The position numbers and the translations under genes were made by a program. Below are positions 54,655 through 63,826 of a stretch of 64,000 bases of DNA, one piece after another; the stretch's first letter is position 1; the number at the start of each line of letters is the position of its first letter. The notes beneath the pieces are model-generated. The model saw only the letters and a list, made by a program, of their open reading frames with translations, had not been told where the DNA came from and made no database searches. Source of the stretch: Chryseobacterium sp. (lineage in GTDB: Bacteria > Bacteroidota > Bacteroidia > Flavobacteriales > Weeksellaceae); the NCBI GenBank assembly GCA_027492795.1, contig JAPUEB010000012.1, positions 47,882 to 111,881 on the forward strand, given 5' to 3'.

Positions 54655-55386
54655 ATGAATAAAATTTCATTAATTTTCTTTATTCTGTCGTTTGCAATAG
54701 TAAAATCACAAAAATGTAGTGATTTTACTCAAAACATCACTGCTAATGGACATTTCAATTTTACAGCATCAGATGAAAATTTCAAACTTTACCTCAAAGA
54801 TTCTATTAAAAGTATAGATCCAATCGAGACAAATTCTATTAAAAATTTAGAGGTCTTTAAAAAGAATTTTCCAAATAACTATGACGGGAAATGTTTAATG
54901 ATGAAATCAAGAGAGTTTCCCGATAAAATTTCTTATCTGTGTGATGAAAAACAAAAAGATAATCTTGATAAGGAACCTCCAAAAACATTTGGGAAGTTTG
55001 AACTGATATCAATTTTAGATAATTTCTATATTTTCAGATATTCAGCATTTGAAGTTAGTGGATATTTGGTTTTTGATTCTGGGGATAAATATTCATATGT
55101 GTTTGGTGATCAACCAAGATTTTCGCCAGATAAGAAAATAATTTATTCCTTTTATAGCAATATGTACAGCGAATTACATATAGAATTTGTACAACTTGAT
55201 TATTATAGAAAATTATGGTACACTTTGCAGGGTGAATTCAATTTTAATTCTTCTCATCTACTGCAATATAGTAATACTGGAAACTATGGTTTATTGTTGG
55301 ATTTCGACCGCGAAATAAAAATTAGAGATAAGAACTACAATATTATTGGGGTAGAAAAATGCAATACGAAATTGAAAATAGACTAA
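54655..55386 (+). CDS. Secreted hypothetical protein
   Basis: From ATG 54655 the protein has 243 residues with a signal peptide (MNKISLIFFILSFAIVKSQ) and a beta-rich body with conserved aromatic residues. No family recognised. A TATATTTG element at 54629-54636 supports this start over the upstream TTG. Confidence 0.6.
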   Translation: MNKISLIFFILSFAIVKSQKCSDFTQNITANGHFNFTASDENFKLYLKDSIKSIDPIETNSIKNLEVFKKNFPNNYDGKCLMMKSREFPDKISYLCDEKQKDNLDKEPPKTFGKFELISILDNFYIFRYSAFEVSGYLVFDSGDKYSYVFGDQPRFSPDKKIIYSFYSNMYSELHIEFVQLDYYRKLWYTLQGEFNFNSSHLLQYSNTGNYGLLLDFDREIKIRDKNYNIIGVEKCNTKLKID

Positions 55387-55905
55387 AAAATTGGTTTTCC
55401 TTTTTTACTAATCACGAAAATAGCTAGGATTTTTGTCATTCCGTAGGAATCTCAACTGCGTATAAAAGTAGTTTAGATTCCTACGGAATAACAAAATGTT
55501 GTACAAATACTACATATTTCAATTTGGTGGATTACAAAAAAATTACCAATCAAGAGTTTTCTTAAATAATTGAATTTACTACATCTCTAGATTAAAAAAA
55601 ATTCCTAAATAATCCACAGAATATCCTCCCTCGAAAGACAAACCGCCCCCAATTCTAGCCCAGATGGAAACGGCATCCTTTTTTGTTTTTTTTTGCGGCA
55701 TTTTTGTTGAAAAAACAAAAAAGATATAGTGGACAGCTGGACTGATGGTGTGAGAATGACAAATTTTGTTGCTCCTTTAACAAATTATCAAAAATTCTGT
55801 AATTTTTTAACGAAATTTTAAAACTGACAACTTGGCTTTTGGCACAGATTTTACATAGTTTGGGTAAGAAAATTAAACAATTATTAATTATTAAAATTCA
55901 AAACT
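55387..55905. other. Gap with two hairpin repeats
   Basis: Two strong hairpins lie here: ATTCCGTAGGAATCT (55438-55452) with its complement at 55475-55489, and a 14-bp perfect arm pair CTTTTTTGTTTTTT (55678-55691)/AAAAAACAAAAAAG (55710-55723) inside a conserved-looking stretch (CCCAGATGGAAACGGCATCC) typical of a dispersed flavobacterial repeat. I see no gene. Confidence 0.5.
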
Positions 55906-56169
55906 ATGAGCACTAAAAGAAATGGTTTATTGGCATTACTTGGTTTGGGAGCATTGGCTTTCTGGAAATACAAAACCTCTACTCCAGAGCAACAACAAGC
56001 CGTGAAAGACAAACTGAACACAGCGAAAGACAACCTGAACAAGTTCGGGAACGACCTGAAATCTAAAGCTGATGAAGTAGCTTCGCAAGTGAAAAACAAA
56101 GCGAACGAATACGCAAACAAGGCTGAAAACAAGATTGAGGAAGTAAAATCTGACGCACAAAGCATGTAA
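55906..56169 (+). CDS. YtxH-like small stress protein
   Basis: An 87-residue protein: a short N-terminal TM-like segment (NGLLALLGLGALAFWKYK) and a lysine/asparagine-rich helical tail of the YtxH/apolipoprotein type. Such proteins sit at the membrane and respond to stress. Confidence 0.65.
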   Translation: MSTKRNGLLALLGLGALAFWKYKTSTPEQQQAVKDKLNTAKDNLNKFGNDLKSKADEVASQVKNKANEYANKAENKIEEVKSDAQSM

Positions 56170-56213
56170 AAACAGAATTTTATTCTTAATTTATAGAATC
56201 CGTAAGCAATAGT

Positions 56214-57008
56214 TTACGGATTTTTTGTGGCTTCTACCGAAAATACGTGCGGAACTTTGCCGCCAAATTGCGGGATTCGGAATTTTCCTTTTTCAAATTC
56301 TTCGTTGTGGAGAAAACAGGCGTAAGGCGACCAATTGTATTCATTAAAACTATTGATTTTCAGTCCGTTTTGAATTAATGAATTGAGAACTTCGGAGGTT
56401 GAATGGTTCCACATGACATAATTTTGAACTAAATCTGCCTTTTTGTCTGCATAAGTTCCTTCGTAGGTTTCTACGATGGGTTTTTCGTTGAAGTAACTGT
56501 ATTTTACGTGGGTAAAATCGTCGTCGTACATCCAAACAAAGGGATGAAATTCTACAAAAACAAATTTTCCGTTTGGCTTTAGGAAATTGCTGATGACTTT
56601 TGCCCATTTATCAAGGTCGGGAAGCCAACCGATGGTTCCGTAACTGGTGAAAACAATGTCGAATTTTTTGTCTAAGATTTTTGGAAGTTCGTAAACATCG
56701 GAGCAATTAAATTCGGTATCGGTTTCACATTTTTTTGATAAATCTTTTGCAGTTTCGATGGCTTTATCGGAAAGATCGATTCCGGTAACTTTGGCTCCCA
56801 ATCGGGAAAGCGAGATGGAATCCTGCCCGAAATGACACTGCAAATGCAGAATTTCTTTGCCGGAAATATCGCCCAACAATTCGAGTTCTATGGAATTGAG
56901 GGAAGTTCGTCCGTTCAGAAATTCCTCAACAAAGTAGAAATCGGATTTTAGGTGGGGTTCTACTTTGGCGTTCCATGAATTTCGGTTGATTTCGAGATAG
57001 TTTTGCAT
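56214..57008 (-). CDS. Class I SAM-dependent methyltransferase
   Basis: A 264-residue methyltransferase with motif I (EILHLQCHFGQDSISLSRLGAKVTGIDLSDKAI) and a C-terminal WxPY-type end. Substrate unknown. The proteins of this family methylate small metabolites. Confidence 0.8.
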   Translation of the reverse strand: MQNYLEINRNSWNAKVEPHLKSDFYFVEEFLNGRTSLNSIELELLGDISGKEILHLQCHFGQDSISLSRLGAKVTGIDLSDKAIETAKDLSKKCETDTEFNCSDVYELPKILDKKFDIVFTSYGTIGWLPDLDKWAKVISNFLKPNGKFVFVEFHPFVWMYDDDFTHVKYSYFNEKPIVETYEGTYADKKADLVQNYVMWNHSTSEVLNSLIQNGLKINSFNEYNWSPYACFLHNEEFEKGKFRIPQFGGKVPHVFSVEATKNP

Positions 57009-57546
57009 TTTTTATTTTTTTTAACCACAAAAGGCACAAAAGTTTTTATAGTTTTCTATAAAGATGGAACTAATCGCGTTTAAGAAGTTCACAAAATTAG
57101 TGTATTTAGAGTAAAATGATTTGAACCTCAAAAGGCACAAAAGTTTTTTAAATTATAATAGCCTGTTAAATTTTTATTAACCACATAGTCACATAGAAAA
57201 TTTATGGTTTAGCATTAATTTAAGATTAAATAGGTGTGAATGGTTACCTATTTAATCTTTTGCTCACTCAACAAATCTATGTGACTATGTGGTTAAAAAG
57301 TTTTTCAATAAAAATTAGACATTCCCCAAAAAGATGGAAATTATTATACAATACAATTCACAAAATTTTTTGTTACACTTCTCAAGCGACAAGTCGCATG
57401 AGGTTAACAATGTGTCGCGCTCCGCGCGAGTGGAAGTTTTTTTTATTTTTTTTGCTCTCGCGGATTTTGCAGATTTTGCAGATTTTTACAAATTTTTGAT
57501 TTACAAAAAATTAAGAAATCGATTCCAATAATGTATTACCTAAAAG

Positions 57547-57657
57547 GAAATTAATTTTCTTCATTTCCCCCAACTCTTCCTTCGAGAGCCTCAGAATGAC
57601 TGGGAGCGAAGAAAATCAATTTCCTCCCTTTAGGGTTGGGGAAAAGAAATTGATTTT
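57547..57657. repeat. Covarying hairpin repeat, copy 1
   Basis: Arms AAAATCAATTTC (57612-57623) and GAAATTGATTTT (57646-57657) enclose the conserved CTCCCTTTAGGGTTGGGG. A third arm, GAAATTAATTTTCTTC (57547-57562), can pair instead with 57608-57623. The conserved block CCCAACTCTTCCTTCG is at 57569-57584. Copy 2 is at 60708-60836 with different but complementary arms. Confidence 0.65.
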
Positions 57658-57742
57658 CAGTTTACTAAATATGTTATAGCCAAAATCTTGAGTAATCATT
57701 TAAAAAAAATACTTCAAGTTGGTGTGATATTTTTTATCATAA

Positions 57743-57828
57743 GTTTTGGCTAAAGCCAAATGGAAATTACCTCCTTTTAAGCGGGCTTACTTCGATAAGC
57801 TCAGCATAAAAAAGCCCGCTCCTATTGA
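57743..57828. repeat. Dispersed repeat, GGCTAAAGCC family, copy 2
   Basis: Diverged copy of 39731-39792. Here the GCGGGCT/AGCCCGC arms are separated by an extra 25 bp containing TTCGATAAGCTCAGCAT, so one repeat family has landed in the loop of another. Confidence 0.5.
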
Positions 57829-57866
57829 TTTTAAAATCCGCCTGTTTGTAATTACAATAAGAAAAA

Positions 57867-59219
57867 CTACAATCTGGTTGCTAAAAAAATTTCTTCCGAA
57901 ACCGTTTTCTGTTCGCCATTTTGAAGGTTTTTTATGGTTACGGTATTGTTTCTGATTTCTTCTTCACCAAGGAAAATGATATTCGGAATTCCTTTTTTCT
58001 CGGCATAAGTGAACTGTTTTTTCAGTTTTGCACTTTCGGGATAGAGTTCTGCCGCAATGTTTTTCTCGCGGAGTTTTGCGATAAGTTTTTGGGCTTCCAA
58101 GGCTTCTTTGTCGCCATAATTTGCAAAAAGGTATTCAATTTTGCTTTGAGAATCTTGTGGAAAAACGTCGAGTTCTTCCATTACGAGATAAATTCTGTCT
58201 AAACCGAAAGAGATTCCGATTCCGGGAATGTTTTTCACCCCGAAAACTTCGGTGAGGTTGTCGTATCTTCCGCCACCGCCGATTGAACCCATTTCTACGC
58301 CTTCAGCTTTTACTTCAAAAATGGCTCCTGTATAATAATCGAGTCCGCGAGCTAAGGTGATATCGAAAATTAATTGGTTTTCTAAACCTAGATTTTTGCA
58401 GTTTTCCAAAACAAATTCCAGTTCTTCCACGCCTTTTTTGCCGATTTCAATTTCTGCAAAATTTTGTTTCAAAATCTCCAAAACTTCGTGTTGAGGCTTA
58501 TTTTCAAAAAGAAAGGAAAGTTTCTCTATGGCTGCATCGGAAATGTTTTTTTCTTTCAATTCTTTCACAACTCCGTCCTTCCCTATTTTATCGAGTTTAT
58601 CGAGCGCTACGGTGAAGTCTATCAATTGTTCTGAAATATCTGCAAATTCAGCCAAACCGGAAAGTATTTTTCTGTTATTGAGGTGAATTTTCACGGGCAC
58701 TTTTAAATCTGAAAAAGATTTCAGATACAGTTGCACCAATTCTACTTCCTGCCAAAGCGAAGTGCTTCCTACAACATCTGCATCGCATTGATAAAACTCA
58801 CGAAAACGCCCTTTTTGTGGACGATCAGCCCGCCAAACCGGCTGAATTTGGTATCTTTTAAAAGGAAAATTTAACTGTCCCTGATTCATTGCCACAAATC
58901 GTGCGAAAGGAACGGTAAGGTCGTAACGAAGAGCTTTTTCAGAAATCTGTGAGATTAATTTTTGTGAGTTTTTTGAAAGCCAGTCTTCTTCCTTGGTTTT
59001 TGCAGCGAAGTCACCAGAATTTAAAATTTTAAATATCAATCGATCGCCTTCCTCACCATATTTTCCGGTGAGTGTGGAAAGGTTTTCAAAACTTGGCGTT
59101 TCCAGTGGTTGATAACCGAAAAGTTCAAAATTTTTCTGTAAAGTATTGATAATATATCTTCTTTTTACCACTTCTTCGGCGGTAAAATCGCGGGTTCCTT
59201 TGGCTAAACTTGGCTTCAT
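57867..59219 (-). CDS. hisS: Histidyl-tRNA synthetase
   Basis: From ATG 59219 the protein has 450 residues with the class II motifs: motif 2 [27 protein letters not shown], the histidine motif [13 protein letters not shown] and motif 3 [14 protein letters not shown], then an anticodon-binding domain. It charges tRNA-His. The frame extends to 59276, but the first 19 residues come from noncoding repeat sequence. Confidence 0.97.
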   Translation of the reverse strand: MKPSLAKGTRDFTAEEVVKRRYIINTLQKNFELFGYQPLETPSFENLSTLTGKYGEEGDRLIFKILNSGDFAAKTKEEDWLSKNSQKLISQISEKALRYDLTVPFARFVAMNQGQLNFPFKRYQIQPVWRADRPQKGRFREFYQCDADVVGSTSLWQEVELVQLYLKSFSDLKVPVKIHLNNRKILSGLAEFADISEQLIDFTVALDKLDKIGKDGVVKELKEKNISDAAIEKLSFLFENKPQHEVLEILKQNFAEIEIGKKGVEELEFVLENCKNLGLENQLIFDITLARGLDYYTGAIFEVKAEGVEMGSIGGGGRYDNLTEVFGVKNIPGIGISFGLDRIYLVMEELDVFPQDSQSKIEYLFANYGDKEALEAQKLIAKLREKNIAAELYPESAKLKKQFTYAEKKGIPNIIFLGEEEIRNNTVTIKNLQNGEQKTVSEEIFLATRL

Positions 59220-59628
59220 TTTTTTGATGTGCTGATTATTGATGAGTTGATGTGCTGATTTGCCCAACTTTTGCAAAAATAAGCATTTGAAAAGGAATTT
59301 GTGTTAGACAGAAAACTTACTTGTAGTTTTAACCACAAAAGGAACAAAAGATTTGATTAATGGTTATGAAAGTGGAATTTTTAATTGTTTAGAAGTTCAC
59401 AAAAGTTTAAAATCTTCGATTTTTTTTTCTCATTATAATGTAGAATCTTTACCTAAAAAATTTTAATACATGACAATTTTTTTAACCACAAAAGGAACAA
59501 AAAAATTGATTTCTCTTAAATATTAATTTATGCCACGAATGCACGAATGATTTTATTCGTGCATTCGTGGCATTCTTTTAAGAATTCTATTGATGTATTT
59601 TATATTTGCGTTTAGTATTACAAAATGA
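59220..59628. other. Gap with an AACCACAAAAG repeat and a 17-bp hairpin
   Basis: Two copies of AACCACAAAAGGAACAAAA (59331, 59484) and a perfect 17-bp arm hairpin GCCACGAATGCACGAAT (59532-59548)/59555-59571 downstream of the HRDC gene, which may also act as its terminator. No gene. Confidence 0.5.
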
Positions 59629-60081
59629 TCACACACTTTCTAAAATTTCAATGATTTCTTCACCGTAGTTTTCTATTTTGTGTTTTCCGAAGCCTTTTAT
59701 TTCCTGCAATTCTTCTTTTTTTATCGGCTTAAATTTCGCCAAAGAAACCAGTTCCTTGTTGGTTGCGATGAAATAGGAAGGCAAATTTTGTTCGCGGGCT
59801 TTCTCGGAACGCCAAATTTTCAGGCAATCGAGGATTTTTATTTCATCTTCGTTCAGTTCTTCGTCTTCGGCGGAATATTTCGTTCGTTTTGCTTCTTTTA
59901 CGGCAGGCTTTTGATCTTCGTAATAAATTATGACTGACCAGAAGTTTTCTTTTTCGGGATCGTTTACAAAGGCGGTTTCTACTTTTAGAATATGATGATT
60001 TTGAAGAAAATCGTCAAGATATCGCTGGTCTGAGATTACTTGGTGTTCGTCCAAACGTATTTTTATTAATTTTACTTTCAT
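59629..60081 (-). CDS. HRDC-domain protein
   Basis: From ATG 60081 the protein has 150 residues with a C-terminal HRDC domain (LKIWRSEKAREQNLPSYFIATNKELVSLAKFKPIKKEELQEIKGFGKHKIENYGEEI) but no helicase motor. HRDC domains help RecQ/RNase D contact nucleic acid; here the domain stands alone with a short N-terminal region. Confidence 0.75.
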   Translation of the reverse strand: MKVKLIKIRLDEHQVISDQRYLDDFLQNHHILKVETAFVNDPEKENFWSVIIYYEDQKPAVKEAKRTKYSAEDEELNEDEIKILDCLKIWRSEKAREQNLPSYFIATNKELVSLAKFKPIKKEELQEIKGFGKHKIENYGEEIIEILESV

Positions 60082-60165
60082 GATGGAGTGATAAATGATG
60101 AATGATAATTGATAAATTATTAAAAGAGCCGCCAATTTTTACAATTTTTGGCTCTTTTAAACAAA

Positions 60166-60498
60166 TTATTTTCCGCCGAGAAATACGAGTTCTTCTACAC
60201 GAATTTCGGTGATGTAGCGTTTTTGCCCTTCTTTATCATCGTAAGAGCGGTACATTACTTTTCCTTCCACGGCTATTTCTTTGCCTTTTTGCACGTATTT
60301 CTGCATAATTTCCGCCGTTTTCCCGAAAGCTACAATGTTGTGCCATTGTGTTTCTTCAATTTTTTCGCCCATTGCGTTGGTGTAATAATCGTTTGTAGCG
60401 AGCGTTACACTTGCTTTCATTCCTCCTTTTTCAAAGTTGAGAACTTCTACTTCTTTTCCTGTGTGACCGATAAGGGTAACTTTGTTTCTTAGTGACAT
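60166..60498 (-). CDS. ssb: Single-stranded DNA-binding protein (short)
   Basis: A 110-residue OB-fold SSB (RNKVTLIGHTGKEVEVLNFEKGGMKASVTLATNDYY ... TQWHNIVAFGKTAEIMQKYVQKGKEIAVEGKV). The OB core is complete but the acidic DDDIPF-type C-terminal tip used to bind partners is absent (it ends VFLGGK). A tailed SSB elsewhere in the genome is likely; this one may be a specialised copy. Confidence 0.85.
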   Translation of the reverse strand: MSLRNKVTLIGHTGKEVEVLNFEKGGMKASVTLATNDYYTNAMGEKIEETQWHNIVAFGKTAEIMQKYVQKGKEIAVEGKVMYRSYDDKEGQKRYITEIRVEELVFLGGK

Positions 60499-60875
60499 AA
60501 TTATAAAATTTAATTGTTAAACATTCAGATAAGAGTCTACCGTCACTGATTTCCTCAAATCTCTGCTGCAAAGATTCAAGGGTTTAGAAAAATTAGTCGG
60601 TAAAGAAGTGTTTATTATCGTTTGTAGTCGTTTGAAAACGAATAAAATATTTATAATCAGGATATTAATATTTTATTTATATAATACAGCATCGGAGATT
60701 TTCTTTACCCAACTCTTCCTTCGTGAATTGCGTTCGCAGACTTTTCGTCTGTGCTCAGGATGACATGGGTGGAAAATTTTCTTCAAAATCAACCTTAATT
60801 TGCTCCTTTTAGGGTTGGGGTAAACAAATTAAGGTTCATTTTGAAAAATTGAAAAATGGATCTTATTTCAAAAAA
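60499..60875. other. Gap before integrase, with hairpin repeat
   Basis: No gene is apparent. Contains the second covarying repeat copy (60708-60836) and a stretch GTTCGCAGACTTTTCGTCTGTGCTCAGGATGAC typical of dispersed intergenic repeats. Confidence 0.5.
60708..60836. repeat. Covarying hairpin repeat, copy 2
   Basis: Shares CCCAACTCTTCCTTCG (60708-60723) and CTCCTTTTAGGGTTGGGG with copy 1. The arms here are AACCTTAATTTG (60791-60802) and CAAATTAAGGTT (60825-60836), different in sequence from copy 1 but again perfectly complementary, so pairing has been kept by compensating changes. Confidence 0.65.
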
Positions 60876-61949
60876 TCACATCCTGTCGAGTGGAGATTTT
60901 ACGTTGTTGATGCTTTTTTCGGTAATTTGGGTGTAAATGAGCGTGGTTTTTATTTGGTTGTGCCCTAAAAGTTTTTGAATGAGCGATACGTCTGTTCCCA
61001 TTTCCAGCAAGTGCGTTGCGTAACTGTGGCGCATGCTGTGAATGCCGATAGTTTTACGGATTCCGGCTTTTTTCATGGCGTTTTTAAAAACATTTTGGGT
61101 GCTTCTTATGGAATATTCTTCGTTGTTTTTTCCTTCAAATAGAAATTTTTGTGGTTTATATTCCTTGTAATATTGCCTCATTTCTTGAAGTACAGATTCG
61201 GGCAAATTGACGTAACGGTCTTTTTTTCCTTTTGCGCACTGTATATGAACCTTCATCGCGCCGCTGTCGATATCCTCAATTTTCAGTTTTACAATTTCGC
61301 TTACGCGCAATCCCATTCCGTATGCGAGTTTGAGAATTAACAGATGTTTTGAATTTTGTGTGCAATCAAACATTTTTTTCAACTCTTTCACATTGAGGGT
61401 TTTAGGAAGCAGTAGCGGTTTTTTGGGACGCGGAATGTTGATGAATATACTTTCTCTTTTCAACACTTCTTTAAAATAAAACTTTACGGCGTTGATGCGG
61501 CTGTGTATGCTGTTTTCGGAAATTTTAAGTTCATTGTGACAGTAGAGAAAATAACTTCGTATTTTATCGTCAGTCAGGTTTTCGAGGGGATAATCTTTCA
61601 GGATGTAGAGCAGCTGCGCAAACTCGTTGGTGTAGGTTCTGATGGTATTTGTGCTGTAGCCTTTCAGTTTTAGTTCTTCCGTCATCTTTATCAGATGCGG
61701 CATATTTATGGGTTTAATTTTTTGGAGTGCTATTTTTCCGAAATCGTTTTGGGGTGTTTTAATGAAATTTTGTGCATCGGGAGTATTTGGGAGGTAATAT
61801 TTGTTGTGAGATTTACTCCAAAAAAGAAGTCCGGATGTTTTTAATTTTTTGAATTTTGGATTTTTTTTATCCTCAATCCAGAGTACTTCTTCGCCATCCA
61901 GCAAACCGTTTACAGTAAATTGTGATTGCGTAAATTGAATAGACATCAT
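60876..61949 (-). CDS. Tyrosine recombinase of integron-like platform
   Basis: From ATG 61949 the protein has 357 residues: core-binding domain (KLKGYSTNTIRTYTNEFAQ) and catalytic domain with R215 (GMGLRVSE), H304 and R307 (HSMRHSY), H330 (LGHNQ) and Y339 (TLIYTQ). The C-terminal end NNVKSPLDRM resembles the SPLD end of integron IntI. But the IntI-specific extra helix/patch between the second and third boxes is missing, so it is XerC-like. It is divergent from the ABC-F cassette. The longer frame to 62129 covers promoter and recombination-site DNA and is rejected. Confidence 0.8.
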   Translation of the reverse strand: MMSIQFTQSQFTVNGLLDGEEVLWIEDKKNPKFKKLKTSGLLFWSKSHNKYYLPNTPDAQNFIKTPQNDFGKIALQKIKPINMPHLIKMTEELKLKGYSTNTIRTYTNEFAQLLYILKDYPLENLTDDKIRSYFLYCHNELKISENSIHSRINAVKFYFKEVLKRESIFINIPRPKKPLLLPKTLNVKELKKMFDCTQNSKHLLILKLAYGMGLRVSEIVKLKIEDIDSGAMKVHIQCAKGKKDRYVNLPESVLQEMRQYYKEYKPQKFLFEGKNNEEYSIRSTQNVFKNAMKKAGIRKTIGIHSMRHSYATHLLEMGTDVSLIQKLLGHNQIKTTLIYTQITEKSINNVKSPLDRM

Positions 61950-62029
61950 TGCGTTTTTTGTGTAGATGTAAATATATAAATAAAAATGAATAGTTTGGAA
62001 TAGTGATGAATAAAGGGTAAAATGTTTTT

Positions 62030-62060
62030 TTTGGTAGTTTTGGAATTTTGCGTATATTTG
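62030..62060 (+). promoter_or_regulatory. Outward promoter (Pc-like) of the integron platform
   Basis: TTTG (62030-62033), a 19-bp spacer, and TATATTTG (62053-62060) match the Bacteroidota -33/-7 consensus exactly. The start site would fall at the GTTAGC core at 62064, so transcription runs straight into the cassette. Confidence 0.75.
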
Positions 62061-62063
62061 AGA

Positions 62064-62072
62064 GTTAGCGGC
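62064..62072 (+). other. attI-like core site GTTAGCGGC
   Basis: GTTAGCGGC lies between the Pc-like promoter and the ABC-F cassette. GTTAGC recurs at 63951-63956 at the end of the cassette, so exchange at the G/TTAGC boundary would excise 62065-63951 as a circle. Lacking a full IntI-type attI, this is an inference from layout. Confidence 0.5.
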
Positions 62073-62149
62073 TATATTACGACTGACCGTGATAAAATAA
62101 ATTGTATATTTGCAGACACGAACAATCAAGTAAAGACAAAATGTAAAAA

Positions 62150-62227
62150 ATAATTTCTTTCAGACATATCAGAACAACAATCGCAAAGCGGTTGCTGTAT
62201 TGTTTCATCTTTAACGAAAGAAATTAT
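62150..62227 (+). promoter_or_regulatory. ABC-F leader hairpin (translation attenuator candidate)
   Basis: ATAATTTCTTTC (62150-62161) is perfectly complementary to GAAAGAAATTAT (62216-62227), which covers the ribosome site and start ATG (62226). An inner hairpin AACAAT...ATTGTT with GCAA/TTGC lies between them. A start-stop minigene ATGTAA stands at 62141. The layout fits leader attenuation as in ribosome-protection ABC-F genes. Confidence 0.55.
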
Positions 62228-63812
62228 GTTGATTTTACAAAACATTTCATATACACACCCAAGCAAAGATTTACTGTTTAGCGATATCAATTTAACAGTA
62301 AACAATAACGAAAAGAAAGCCTTAATCGGTAACAACGGAGTAGGAAAATCTACTTTGTTCAAAATAATTACGAACGAACTTCAACCTTCAAGCGGACAAA
62401 TAAACGTTGAAGACGAGCCGTATTATGTTCCGCAAATTTTCGGACAATTCAATCATTTGACAATAACACAAGCATTGCGAATTGAAGAAAAATTGAACGC
62501 TTTGAAAGAAATTTTGAACGGAAACACAAGCGATGAAAATTTCAATTTGCTCAATGACGATTGGACAATAGAAGACCGTTGCAAAGAAGCACTGAGCTAT
62601 TGGCAATTAGACAATTTGGACTTATCACAAAAAATGGAAACATTAAGCGGAGGGCAGAAAACAAAAGTTTTTTTGGCGGGGATTTCTATTCATAAACCCA
62701 AATTAGTTTTGTTGGACGAACCAAGCAATCATTTAGACATTTCGGGTAGACAACTTTTATACAATTTCATCCAAACAACAAAAAGTTCTTTAATTGTTGT
62801 TAGTCACGACAGAAAATTACTCAATCTTTTGGACAACGTTTGCGAATTGAGCCGAAACGGAATTAAAGTTTATGGCGGGAATTACGATTTTTACAAAGAG
62901 CAAAAGCAAATTGAAAACAACGCCCTAAATCAAGACATTCAAAATAAAGAAAAGGCGTTGCGAAAAGCCAAAGAAAAAGAACGGGAAACAATAGAACGAC
63001 AACAAAAATTAGATAGTCGTGGAAAAGGAAAACAAGAAAAAGCAGGTGTTGCCCGAATAATGATGAATACTTTGCGAAACAACGCAGAAAATAGCACATC
63101 AAAATTGAAAAGTGTTCATACAGAAAAAATCGGTGGCATTTCACAAGAGTTACAAGAACTTCGTTCTTCGTTGCCCGACATTGACAAAATGAAGTTCGGT
63201 TTTGACAATTCAGCTTTACACAAAGGAAAAATTTTGTTCACGGCAACAAACCTCAATTTTGCTTATACCACTCAACCACTTTGGAACGAGAACTTGAATT
63301 TTCAAATTACAAGTGGTGAACGAATTGCATTGAAAGGACAAAACGGTTCTGGAAAAACAACTTTGATAAAACTTATTTTAGGCGACATTGAACTACAAAC
63401 AGGAACAATTTACCGAGCGGACAACAAAGCTGTTTACATTGACCAAGACTATTCTTTGCTTGACGACCAACTAAAAGTTTTCGAACAAGCCCAACAATTT
63501 AACGTTTCCGCATTACAAGAACACGAAATCAAAGTCAGATTAAATCGCTTTTTATTTACGAAAGACGATTGGGATAAATCTTGTAGTGCTTTGAGTGGTG
63601 GCGAAAGAATGCGTTTGTTGCTTTGCTGTTTGACAATTAACAGCAAGTCGCCAGATATTATTATTTTTGACGAACCAACAAATAATTTAGACATTCAGAA
63701 TGTTGAAATACTAACGGCAGCAATAAATGAATATCAAGGGACAATAATTGTTGTATCGCACGATGAAACATTTTTGACACAAATAAACATAGAACGAAAA
63801 TTTGAACTATAA
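62226..63812 (+). CDS. ABC-F ATPase (ribosome protection type)
   Basis: A 528-residue protein with two ABC domains: P-loops GNNGVGKST and GQNGSGKTT, signature motifs LSGGQKTKVFLAG and LSGGERMRLLLCC, Walker B VLLDEPSNHLD and IIFDEPTNNLD, and a charged helical linker between them. There are no membrane domains. ABC-F proteins of this size dislodge antibiotics from the ribosome or aid translation. As a cassette gene with an attenuator-like leader, resistance is plausible. It is followed by the attC-like palindrome. Confidence 0.88.
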   Translation: MLILQNISYTHPSKDLLFSDINLTVNNNEKKALIGNNGVGKSTLFKIITNELQPSSGQINVEDEPYYVPQIFGQFNHLTITQALRIEEKLNALKEILNGNTSDENFNLLNDDWTIEDRCKEALSYWQLDNLDLSQKMETLSGGQKTKVFLAGISIHKPKLVLLDEPSNHLDISGRQLLYNFIQTTKSSLIVVSHDRKLLNLLDNVCELSRNGIKVYGGNYDFYKEQKQIENNALNQDIQNKEKALRKAKEKERETIERQQKLDSRGKGKQEKAGVARIMMNTLRNNAENSTSKLKSVHTEKIGGISQELQELRSSLPDIDKMKFGFDNSALHKGKILFTATNLNFAYTTQPLWNENLNFQITSGERIALKGQNGSGKTTLIKLILGDIELQTGTIYRADNKAVYIDQDYSLLDDQLKVFEQAQQFNVSALQEHEIKVRLNRFLFTKDDWDKSCSALSGGERMRLLLCCLTINSKSPDIIIFDEPTNNLDIQNVEILTAAINEYQGTIIVVSHDETFLTQINIERKFEL

Positions 63813-63826
63813 CAGAAAATACAGCC

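Larger units (their letters stand above)
57009..57866. other. Gap with dispersed hairpin repeats
   Basis: Contains copies of an AACCACAAAAGGCACAAAAG phrase (57020-57040, 57121-57145), CACATAGTCACATAG tandem phrases with their inverted copy (57185-57297), a three-armed hairpin repeat with CCCAACTCTTCCTTCG (57547-57657, listed separately) and the second GGCTAAAGCC repeat (57743-57828) whose hairpin loop carries a 25-bp insertion with TTCGATAAGCTCAGCAT. Open frames here are repeat shadows. Confidence 0.55.

Noticed and set aside
57236..57531. Plus-strand open frames in the gap upstream of hisS
   Set aside because: They run through dispersed repeats and low-complexity DNA, with no promoter or conserved pattern.
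61950..62129. 60-residue N-terminal extension of the integron-like recombinase
   Set aside because: The extension would be read from the promoter and core-site DNA and has a low-complexity sequence; ATG 61949 starts the conserved protein.
62126..62362. 78-codon minus-strand frame over the ABC-F start
   Set aside because: It is antisense to a clear ABC domain and has no support of its own.
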